NCBI RefSeq assembly: GCF_023856365.1
Contig: NC_064540.1
Span: 434,001-498,000, forward strand
From: Brienomyrus brachyistius
Taxonomy: Eukaryota; Chordata; Actinopteri; Osteoglossiformes; Mormyridae
DNA length: 64,000 bases
Direction of reading: 5' to 3'
A program made the translations under genes and the position numbers. The notes beneath the pieces are model-generated. The model saw nothing but the letters and a program-made list of their open reading frames with translations. It was not told the origin of the DNA and made no database searches. Below are positions 22,542 to 32,251 of the stretch, one piece after another (position 1 is the stretch's first letter; every line of letters begins with the position of its first letter).

Positions 22542-23576
22542 TCATGCAGCTGCGTCTATAGAGTCCGACTCCTGCGGCTTTTTGTAGATGACGACCCCCG
22601 CCATTCGGGACAGGGACATCCTGGCCCTCGTGCTGAACCCGTGGAAGCGCAGGAGAAAATCGTCGTTCCCCAGCAGATAAATCAAGGAATTGATGGCACT
22701 GTTCATGCTAGCCAGCCCGCGACTCACCTGGTGGGCGACGTAAATGTCCTTGTACGTTTCGTGGCAGGTGCCGTCCTGCTTAAATATCCTGGTCACCAAG
22801 TTAAGGTTCCTCAGCACGTGGTAGGGGATGAAGCAGACGGAGAACAGGATGATCAAGATGATGACCAGTTTCAGGCACCGCTGCTTCAGCAGGGCATCGA
22901 CGTTGGCTCGGGTTGCGAGGACCACCGCGACGTGGCCGTAGCACCAAAGGATGACGAACAGTGGGACGCCGAATCCAGTTATGGACCATCCGATGCTGTA
23001 TGGAAGATAATCCCTGATCCGTTCGTCGGCTGTAGTGTCATAGCATGAATCGGATGAATTTTTCGGCGTCTTTTCAAAAAACATGTCGGGAATTATCTGG
23101 ATCAGAACGGAACACCATACCAACACGCTTATCCCCATTGAATGTCGGGTCTTAATCCTTCCCATCACCTCCATGGTGTGGACGATGCCGAGGTACCGGT
23201 AAATGCAGATGCATGTGAGGAAGCCGATGCTGCCGTACAAGTTCAGATTGAAGCAGAACCTGGTCACCATGCAGAATGTTTTTCCGAAGATCCATATGCT
23301 TTTATTGTAGTAATAAACCACCAGGAAAGGCAAACAAAACACGTAGAGCAGATCGGCAACTCCAAGGTTTAGCACGAAGATGTTGATATTACCAAGTTTC
23401 CTCCAATTCTTCCTCACTGAATACAAACCCCAGAAATTACCGATAATCCCAATAATAAACACCAGAATATAAACGATGGGCAAAAATGTGTGCGTAAAAT
23501 CCAAGTTTATTTCTGTGCAGTCGACGTTCTTCATTGGGTACCTCAAAGAGTGTTCTTCTAAGAAATCATGCATCAT
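22542..23576 (-). CDS. P2Y1-like G-protein-coupled nucleotide receptor
   Basis: Single-exon ORF of 344 aa, a usual length for P2Y receptors. Seven hydrophobic segments are clear. Recognisable family marks are YILVFIIGIIGN (TM1), NLGVADLLYVFCLPF (TM2 with its conserved Asp), FNLNLYGSIGFLTC (TM3), VLVWCSVL (TM4 Trp), SCYDTTADE in extracellular loop 2, CFIPYHVLRNLNL (TM6) and QVSRGLASMNS (TM7 with the ligand-contact Arg of P2Y1). These match the Gq-coupled P2Y1/P2Y11 group, which binds adenine nucleotides at the plasma membrane. Oddities: TM7 reads NSLIY where P2Y1 has DPxxY and class A consensus is NPxxY, and the loop after TM3 reads IYRYLGIVHTM, with Thr where HP is usual. Met is present at codons 1, 2 and 15; the first is used here. 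A possible poly(A) signal on this strand is at 22130-22135. The exact P2Y subtype is not decided. Confidence 0.9.
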   Translation of the reverse strand: MMHDFLEEHSLRYPMKNVDCTEINLDFTHTFLPIVYILVFIIGIIGNFWGLYSVRKNWRKLGNINIFVLNLGVADLLYVFCLPFLVVYYYNKSIWIFGKTFCMVTRFCFNLNLYGSIGFLTCICIYRYLGIVHTMEVMGRIKTRHSMGISVLVWCSVLIQIIPDMFFEKTPKNSSDSCYDTTADERIRDYLPYSIGWSITGFGVPLFVILWCYGHVAVVLATRANVDALLKQRCLKLVIILIILFSVCFIPYHVLRNLNLVTRIFKQDGTCHETYKDIYVAHQVSRGLASMNSAINSLIYLLGNDDFLLRFHGFSTRARMSLSRMAGVVIYKKPQESDSIDAAA

Positions 23577-24312
23577 GGTAAGAAGCTTGTTTTAGCTTAG
23601 TTTGTATAATTTCTTTTAGTTGTCGTGTGTCTATTTGATAGCTAAGGTCCGTAACTGAAAGTTGTTTGTGTCTTTTAAAGACGAGTCTGCTCTCTGGGCT
23701 GCGTAAAAACGAGTCTGAAACGACACGCCCACGTGCCGCGAAGTATTTGCTCGCACAAGTTTGCGGCATGTCTGACCTTGGCTGCAGGATCTATGATGAA
23801 GACAGATAATGCAATAGTTTGATAGTGTCGGTCACATAAGACTGGATATGCAATCGTCATGTACTGTAAGTAGTTATATTCGAGATCCCCTTAGTTTGCT
23901 GGGTCTGGGGTTAGTGACTAAGATCTGGCATAGACTGATTAGTTTTGGCTTAAGGCCAGACATTCTGTGTATGCAACTCACCTTGCCTACATAAATGAGT
24001 CTTTAAATCTATATAGGCTGTTGAGCAATGGTCAGGCCCGGGGGAGTTATTAGGTACTGAAAAGATCAGGGACTAAGTCAAGTGTACCTACAGGGCGCGA
24101 CGTTTTTTGTGTTGAAAGAAGTTTGACATCGGGGCTAAAATTCTAGGGACTAGGCTCGAAATACCTAAGGATTCACACCTAAGGATGCTCACGGCTGAAA
24201 TACTATTAAATGGTGAAAATAATATGAATAAGAGATCCACCAAGATATCTTGGCAGCTTAGTCAACTTGGCAAACTTGTGACTCGGTTACTTTCAAACAT
24301 GCATTATTTTTC

Positions 24313-24476
<164 letters not shown>

Positions 24477-24879
24477 AAAACACGCATAGCAGTTTCAAGA
24501 TCTAAAGGTCAAACGTACTTGTTTTTATTGATGTTAAACACACATTATATTTGCCGAAGATACTACGGTTTTCGTCCAAAAATATGTGGTTCAGAGACCT
24601 GGTGGTTCAAGTTGCCCATAGTGTGTGACTGCGTGTGTGTGCCCTTAGTTTTAGTGTGTTCCCCCCTCCCGACTCATGAGTTATTGCGAAAAGTCATAAT
24701 GCCCTTCTAGATAAAAAAAAAAGAAAACGTTGCTGTTATTGAATTCACCAATGCAAACATTAACTTCAAAATATACGAGTAATAGCCTGCTCAGTATTTC
24801 ATGACTCTCGCAGCATTTATATTTTGTTATTATTTTGCCATGTTCCTCTGCTTGATTTCTATCATGATCGGGACATGGA

Positions 24880-25115
24880 ACAATTGTTACGTCCGGTGCA
24901 GGGAAGCCGGCAAAGTGAGCCGTGAATACTAGAAAATGGGGTAAACATGCAACCTTAATGACAGACCAGGGGAAACAGACTTCAACGCGGACTGAAATAC
25001 ACAAGACTAAACGGCAGGAAACGTAGAACAGCTGGCAAACGGAAGGATTCCACACGGGGTTTAACGAGGTAGGCGTGGTCCACGAGAGAGCTGGACGGAG
25101 GGACGTGACAACGAT
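24880..25115. mobile_element. Possible retroelement LTR or primer-site-proximal debris
   Basis: A run with 'ggaaacagacttcaacgcggactgaaatacacaagactaaacggcaggaaacg' resembles dispersed LTR-type repeats of fish. No ends or duplications could be fixed. Confidence 0.2.
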
Positions 25116-25834
25116 GGCGTACACCAGCATTGGGAATACGTACATTTATTATTAAATATTAAAAGTCAAACATTTAGGTAACTGCTAAGTTTAAAAAAGA
25201 AAGTAAATTATTTAACGAGAAGCACCTGTAATCTATGTTTTTCTGTTAATGTCATTAATGTGCTATCTTCACCACTAACATCAATAACAACATCACAAAG
25301 CACTCATCAGCTAACAGTTAGCTAAATGGTTATATACTGTACATTCGGTGCCCCCCTGTTCCCCATAATGGTTAGTTACAGCTAGGTAGTTCTGGGCAGA
25401 GCCCACTTTTGCCTCCAGAACTGTTTAAACTGTAGATGAGTTATGTGTTCAGAGAAGCCATTCTGTACAATACTGTACTGAGCTGTTATTTTTGAACTTA
25501 TTGTTAGCTTTAATGAGTCTGGCTGTTTAACTCTCCCCTCTCTCATAAATCAGGTGTTTCTAGCCACAGAAATCCCCTTGTCTGGATATTTTTTGTTCGT
25601 CACACCATTCTCCTTAAACTCCGACACTGTGCATAGTGTGTTAAAATCCCAAAAATGTGCCTGTTTCCAAGATACTGGAACAAACACATCTGGTGCCAAC
25701 AATCACACTACATTCAAAATCACTTATATCATGGATCTTAGCAATTGTAACGTTTCCGCTAAACAGGAAGTGAACCTCTTGACCCTGTCTCTATGCTGTA
25801 TGCATTCACTTGTAGTAACATGGTTCACTGTTCA

Positions 25835-26332
25835 GAGGAGTTGCATCGTGCTTGACTCCTATCATCCTTCACACGGACTCTTCTCACTCCTCCCATCTGG
25901 CAGACGCTATCGCAGCATCAGGACTCAATCTTCCAGGATGCGGGATATCTTTTTCCCACTAGCCATTAGACTCCTGAACACACTCCCCCCCCACACACAC
26001 ACCCGGACTGCTAACAAGTTGACTCCTGCACATCTGCACTTTACACACAAACTCTGCTACAAGCATTTTTGCACTTCTGCCACTTATTTTCACATTTTCC
26101 ATACATAACTATTATAACCTCCTCTACCTCTATCTCCAAGTATAGTATATTTTTTTGTATACCTTATATTTATTTACTTTGTTTACCACGTGCCGATTTG
26201 TTACATGTCTTTCTCTCGTCTGCACTGGAAAAAAAAAAAAAAACTGGAGCCACGTCATCTCGTCTCTCTATGTACCTGTACAGTATATAGCAGAGATGAC
26301 AATAAAGTTTACTTTGACTTTGACTTTTGACT
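25835..26332 (+). mobile_element. LINE 3' end with (TTTGAC)n tail
   Basis: It encodes the frequent fish LINE C-terminus (GLFSLLPSGRRYRSIR, then RDIFFPLAIRLLN), followed by an AT-rich 3' UTR containing a poly-A run at 26229-26243. It ends ACAATAAAGTTTACTTTGAC with a TTTGAC-type tail. The 5' part is absent. The clade (Rex1/L2-like) is not decided. Confidence 0.65.
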
Positions 26333-26587
26333 TTGAGTGGGCTGTTTGCTTCAGCCAGCAGGCGTACCTAATAAACAAACAACTGCGTATAGATTAATAA
26401 AAATCCACAAAATCATTTCAAAAGCACTTGATTGTTTCCTAAACAGTTACATAGGTGTTACACCATTCCTGTCAATGGTAATGATAAGAATATAGGCACT
26501 TCTTCTAATCTGTTAGGGAACGCAAACGGAAAACGTAAAGAAAATCCCTACCATAGTTTTCTGTATTGACTCTCCCTAGAAAAAAAA

Positions 26588-26618
26588 TCATTCATTCATT
26601 CATTCATTCATTCATTCT
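26588..26618. repeat. (ATTC)n microsatellite
   Basis: About seven perfect ATTC units. Confidence 0.95.
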
Positions 26619-26838
26619 ATTCTGTTTCCAGCAATTACTTTTGGACCTGTGACCATGTACTGGATATGGGCTTGAAGATGGGTGGAACTTTTTTGGCTAT
26701 TGTTTTCATTAGTTATTGCTATCAGATACAGGAAAAATGCTCGTTTTTATTATATCAGTAATTATGTATTAAAATATCTACCTCAGAAACAAGAAGCAGT
26801 GGGAAAAAGGAAGATGCAGTGAGCAGGGGGTTGCAGGG

Positions 26839-26982
26839 GATCACGGGATCATAGGCGATCACAAGGGATCATAGACAATCACAGGGAATCGTAGGGGATC
26901 ACATGGGATCATATGTGATCGCAGGAGATCACAGGGGATCATTGGTGATCACAGGGGACCATAGGTGATCGTAAGAGATCGT
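26839..26982. repeat. 10-bp tandem repeat ending in GATC
   Basis: From 26841 to 26980 nearly every 10-bp unit ends in GATC (for example ACAGGGGATC, ATAGGTGATC). Units alternate ACAGG- and ATAGG-type heads, giving a 20-bp higher-order period. Three of fourteen units have lost GATC by single changes. Confidence 0.9.
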
Positions 26983-26989
26983 ACTGCCG

Positions 26990-28540
26990 TAGTTACCCCT
27001 TTGTGCATAGTTGTTGATGCACAAAGGAGTATATATCTGGTATATTTTCCCCTACCTCAGTATTATGGGTACATATATGGGTACATATACATTATATTGT
27101 AAAATCTGGTCATAGTTTGTATTTTCCATTAGCCACCATTGCAAAACAATTTTGTACATATGTTGTGTTTTCGATGAATATTTGGTGCTTCATAAATACC
27201 ATTATGGGTAAACACTTGAAAAACATTAAAGTTGGGAAATTAGAAGTGGTTATGTGAGCAGTTTAACTGCGAGTGGAAAATGTATTTGAGTAAATAATTA
27301 ATCACTGCCTGGGTGGCAATATAATGATTCTCACGAAGTCAAAGGCTTTGTATCAGCAGTTTAGCCCTTTGACAGTGATGATTATACCTGCCCTAGAGAG
27401 GCTTGATAAGTGAAAAACGAATTATATGACAAGCTCAAGGCAGAAGCGACGGCAAGGAGGAAGTTGGATGGGCAAAATTCGAAGCCTTGTTATAGACATT
27501 AGATCAAGTATTTATTGTCACCACATGTACAGCACCTATGGTTATCTTCTGTATTTATAGCTATCTCTCTTTATTTTAAACTGGCCTTTGCATGTGTACA
27601 AGAGGGAGCCTGTCGTGGCTTGACTTCAGGAATGTGAACAGCACCGCGCTGAGTGAATCATTTTCCATTCTCGTGTCAGGCTAGATATTTTTAACTTTGA
27701 TTCAAGCAGGATCGAGACAGACATGCTGCTGAAAACGCAGTTTCCATCCCTGGACAGGAGAAACAAAGTAACGGGAGTTACGCTGACTCCTGACCAGATC
27801 AGGGAACATAATTATGTAGGATTGGTAAGCGTCGTTTGAACAAGCAGCCTTGTGAAGCTAATGCAGGACACCTGCTGGTGAAATTAGGAAGTGCAGGCAG
27901 GGCAAACGTAAACGCAACATTGATGACGAATAACTAACAGGAGTGTACAGTACCTAGTAACTCTGCCATCTCTGTGCTGGGTCCCCCTGAATTTGCCAGA
28001 GTATCCATGATCCTCCAATGCCCCTGAGCACAAAGGACTGAAAACAACAACATTGCTCAGTGAAGAATAGTATTTATATATATATATTGGACGAGGAACT
28101 TACATTTCCTGAAACTGCAATAGTTTCATTCACACACGAAGTCAACTGACTCCTTTTGGTGTCTCCACCTTTTTGCCTAAAATGTCATAAATGTTACTCA
28201 TTTAAACCATTCAGTGATTTTTTTTCACCACCTAAGTTTTTAAAGCAGGAGGGAACAACCAGTCACCGTAAAACCGCTGGAAGATAAACTTGCATCAGAA
28301 TGTTAAAAGATTAATTATTGCACTTTGTGACCACGGGGTGTCACTCAAATCAAATTTATCAAACATCTCCTGACGGAAGAAGGAGGAGCAATACCATATT
28401 CATGGTGGACTTTAAATGAAGACTTCAAGTCTGCATTTATACATGTATTATATGCAGTGAGCTATTTACAATATAAATTTAGGCATTTATGCCTCGTAAC
28501 TTAACTCATAAGGTGCATTTATGGCCATAGCTAACTCGTG
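26990..28540. other. Gene-free stretch
   Basis: No coding frame of note. A short TA run lies at 28075-28087. Nothing else was recognised. Confidence 0.35.
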
Positions 28541-28544
28541 GCCA

Positions 28545-28795
28545 TAGGTGGAAATTAGCGGGAGAACATTTCAAACTGGATTTAAGGAAGCCCTTCTTTA
28601 CACAGCACGTAGTCGGAGTATGGAATAGTCTTCCTGATAACGTAGTGCAAGCTGAATCCTTGGGTTCCTTTAAATCAGAGCTAGATAAGATTTTAACAAC
28701 TCTGAGCTATTAGTTAAGTTCTCCCCAAGCGAGCTTGATGGGCCGAATGGCCTCCTCTCGTTTGTATAGTTCTTCTTATGTTCTTATTTGCAGCC
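28545..28795 (+). mobile_element. CR1/L2-type LINE 3' end
   Basis: The coding end can be read as a broken frame with TTTACACAGCACGTAGTCGG, giving F-T-Q-H-V-V and W-N-S-L-P. After it comes the common fish 3' UTR 'gatgggccgaatggcctcctctcgtttg' and a TTCTTATGTTCTTAT tail. It is the same family as the nested copy at 10068-10240. Confidence 0.7.
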
Positions 28796-29854
28796 TGGCT
28801 TACAGATGAATCCACTGCAAAACAGTTATAAGAGGGCAAATCAAAAACAGTCTAAAGCAATTTAAATGCACGTCATTTTATCAAACAAAATAACAGTAAA
28901 TATAAGCAACAATTTAACATCAAATAAAATAATACTTTGCTTCCAACAATTTTATATATGATGGCATCATAATAATACCAGAAGGTTCCAGAAATAGAGT
29001 CAGTAGCTTGTGCAAGGATTAATTTTAAAGCTCTTCACTCAATCTTAAATAGTTGTGAACATCTAAAAACAAAGAAAAAATGTGCGTTGTTCAATGCTGA
29101 CAAAACTGTTCGGCAAATTAAGTATGAATGTCTGGTGTGTTGCTCATGATAAGTGAGCTGAACAAGTAAGAGTTGGGTATGAAATTAGTTGCACGAGAGC
29201 TGAGATGCTGTCATGGATCATTCTAAACTCACTGCATCTGAGAAATGAGATTCAGGTCAATTAACTGCTTGCAAAATGCAACTTCGATCACTCAGCGCCA
29301 CAATGCTGCAGTATCTCTGTGACCACAGGCACTGACCTGTGAGCCAATCAGAACCACACCAAAACAGCACAGAGTGAGGACACCACAGCCAATGAGGTGC
29401 TGGGGCTGCAGCCTCATTTGACCGACGTGTCGTTAAAGTCTAGATGTAGGTTCAGTTAAGTGAGCAGGTTACATGCCAGTTGTGGCTCCCAAAGTCCTGC
29501 GTGCTTCTTTGCCTTTTACCCTTGAGAAAGGCACTGAACAGCGAGATGTTACCCCCCCCCCCCCGACAAATGAAATAATGACAGAAAATGCAAATGGGTT
29601 TTCTAGTGGCAAAACTAATGGCCTAAACTTGGTCTGGAAGCAAAAGAATTAAATTTATATTTTTATATTAAATACTGCATTAAGATATTATGAAATCAGT
29701 GTTAATGTTATGTTGCAAACAGATTATATTCTCCACTTTATTTTCTAAAGCGATCTTTCGTGTGTTGTTGGGACAAAAAAGGGGATTGTCAATATTCAAA
29801 TTTTAAAATAACTTTACTTCAATAACCATTGTCCCGCCCAGGTTTTAACCCCAA

Positions 29855-29948
29855 CATTGTGCCATTTGCTGCCTGGGATAGGCTCCAGGCCCCCCTATGA
29901 CCCTGATAAGCAGTTGTATGATGGATGGATGGATGGATGGATGGATGG
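29855..29948 (+). repeat. SINE 3' end with GGAT tail
   Basis: Only the last part of the SINE remains: 'gcctgggataggctccaggcccccc', then the GGAT run at 29919-29948. Confidence 0.8.
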
Positions 29949-30279
29949 AGTTACTTCAGTGGCCTAAAAGACTTTAAGAACTTTGTTTCAAAGTAAGGAG
30001 TGAAGTTTTAAGTGGGCAGCTTTGGCTAGACAGGTACAAACAGTTCCTGTCTGCCTGACCTCATTAATAAAACTCGGAAAACTGAAATATATGTATATAT
30101 TCAAATAAACAGAGTAATAAGGCCAAGTTGTGATTCATCCATTCATACAGAGTTAAACGCAGAATAGATTGCAAATGGCCAATAAAATATTTGTAAAATT
30201 AGTAATGTAACCAGATTTAAATATAACATAAAGGGACAGAACAACATGTGTATAATTTAGGTTAAAAGCAATTCTTTGT

Positions 30280-30285
30280 TTTATT
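30280..30285 (-). other. Possible distal poly(A) signal for rspo4
   Basis: TTTATT on the + strand gives AATAAA on the - strand, about 1.8 kb beyond the rspo4 stop. A nearer ATTAAA variant is at 32012-32017. Which one is used is unknown. If the distal signal is used, the 40-bp satellite would be part of the rspo4 3' UTR. Confidence 0.25.
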
Positions 30286-30540
30286 GTCAACAAAGAAAAT
30301 TACATAGAATTTCTGATCTTAAAATTGTTTAATGTCTGTTGATGCATTTTACCTAGTAACAGTACTTATAATTTTTTCATTATAATATATTTAATATAAC
30401 ATGAAGCACTCTAAGCCTGTAGCTGGACAGAAAATAGGGAATACAAAATTAAAGCTGTTATTTGTGCAATCGGGTAGAAACATATGAATTTACTTGTTTA
30501 ACCACAGTGTGAGGAGGCCGTCTTAACTGAAAACGGAAAG

Positions 30541-31528
30541 GACTACAGGCGAAGTAACAGTGAATCAAGGAAACTGAAAGGACAACAGGCGAAGTAACAG
30601 TGAATGAAGGAAACTGAAAGGACAACAGGCCAAGTAACAGTGAATCAAGGAAACGGAAAGGACAACAGGCGAAGTAACAGTGAATCAAGGAAACTGAAAG
30701 GACAACAGGCGAAGTAACAGTGAATCAAGGAAACTGAAAGGACAACAGGCGAAGTAACAGTGAATCAAGGAAACTGAAAGGACAACAGGCCAAGTAACAG
30801 TGAATGAAGGAAACTGAAAGGACAACAGGCCAAGTAACAGTGAATGAAGGAAACTGAAAGGACAACAGGCCAAGTAACAGTGAATGAAGGAAACTGAAAG
30901 GACAACAGGCCAAGTAACAGTGAATGAAGGAAACTGAAAGGACAACAGGCCAAGTAACAGTGAATGAAGGAAACTGAAAGGACAACAGGCCAAGTAACAG
31001 TGAATGAAGGAAACTGAAAGGACAACAGGCCAAGTAACAGTGAATGAAGGAAACTGAAAGGACAACGGGCCAAGTAACAGTGAATCAAGGAAACTGAAAG
31101 GACAACGGGCGAAGTAACAGTGAATGAAGGAAACTGAAAGGACAACAGGCCAAGTAACAGTGAATGAAGGAAACTGAAAGGACAACAGGCAAAGTAACAG
31201 TGAATCAAGGAAACTGAAAGGACAACAGACGAAGTAACAGTGAATCAAGGAAACTGAAAGGACAACAGGCGAAGTAACAGTGAATCAAGGAAACTGAAAG
31301 GACAACAGGCGAAGTAACAGTGAATCAAGGAAACTGAAAGGACAACAGGCGAAGTAACAGTGAATCAAGGAAACTGAAAGGACAACAGGCGAAGTAACAG
31401 TGAATCAAGGAAACTGAAAGGACAACAGGCAAAGTAACAGTGAATCAAGGAAACTGAAAGGACAACAGGCGAAGTAACAGTGAATCAAGGAAACTGAAAG
31501 GACAACAGGCGAAGTAACAGTGAATCAG
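30541..31528. repeat. 40-bp satellite, 25 units, two unit classes in blocks
   Basis: The unit is exactly 40 bp, with GAC(A/T)ACAGGC recurring at 30541 and every 40 bp until 31501. Two linked sites vary: G or C after AGGC, and C or G in TGAAT(C/G)AAGG. Units at 30781-31060 are all C...G (seven in a row). The left units are mostly G...C and the right units from 31221 are almost all G...C. Two units (31181 and 31421) have A at the first site. A 40-bp period is 1 mod 3 and has no stop on the - strand, so long meaningless frames arise. Confidence 0.97.
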
Positions 31529-31529
31529 C

Positions 31530-32096
31530 GAAAGGAAGCCTGGTCATGGAATCAGGAAAAGGGCAAAATGGAACTTTTTATAAACCTTCATCGGGGGCAA
31601 ATTAACTTCTCTGGAAGCCCTAAGCTGACATGAGGCTGGAGGCCCCCAAAGACAAGCACTTCAGCTGCCTTTTGGGGCCGAAGCAATCATGTGAGAGGAA
31701 TCCATAATCCGCAAACCGGCGCATCCAAGAAGTTAGTGTGAATGACTGAGTATGTACATGCCGATGTGTATGGTGATCATGTTACTCACTAGTTATTTTC
31801 TGGCATCACCAGTATGGCTATAAGTTATACTTTTAAAACCAATGAGATCTTTCATTATTAAAAACAATCATATGGCAATAGCTTAAATTTGTATCACTTC
31901 TATTTGAGGCTAAACATCCTTCGCATTCTGGGCCATTCATATTTCCAATAAATAGATGTCGTTGAGAATGATAATTTAACTGATGGCAATCTGTTCTTTA
32001 TCTGTCATTTTTTTAATCTTTTGTTTCCTTCACCATCACAAGCATTTTCCCTAAACAGGATGGAATCCCCTCCCGCATCGACACGAGTCTCAGGAG
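31530..32096 (-). other. rspo4: Probable rspo4 3' UTR
   Basis: This lies between the satellite and the rspo4 stop. No other gene or clear repeat is visible. On the rspo4 strand a candidate ATTAAA lies at 32012-32017. Confidence 0.35.
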
Positions 32097-32251
32097 TCAA
32101 AGCCGGATCTGCCGCTGCACTTTCCCGTCCTCCTCTCCTTGCGTGTCTCTTCTGTGACCCTCTGGTGCGTCTGTCACCACTCCATCCTTGCAGAGATTCC
32201 TCTGTTTGCCTCCCGTCTTTCTCTCACACTTCCTTACTGTCTCCCGTCGCT
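32097..32251 (-). CDS. rspo4: rspo4 coding exon 5 (C-terminal tail, predicted)
   Basis: The acceptor CTTCTCTTCTCTATAG precedes a frame that, in the required phase, completes CPG-ER, the same junction residues as in mammalian RSPO4. It runs 51 codons to TGA at 32099-32097. The tail is mixed charge (about 14 Lys/Arg and 10 Asp/Glu) and has two cysteines, so it is less basic than typical R-spondin tails. Another acceptor near 33407-33418 gives a different basic tail, but its junction fits less well. Confidence 0.6.

Noticed and set aside
22488..23048. 186-codon + strand frame
   Set aside because: It is antisense to the conserved P2Y-like receptor, with no domain of its own.
30685..31248. A 187-codon - strand frame of repeated hydrophobic peptides
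   Set aside because: It is the 40-bp satellite read in a stop-free strand. The 40-bp period cycles all frames, so this is chance coding.
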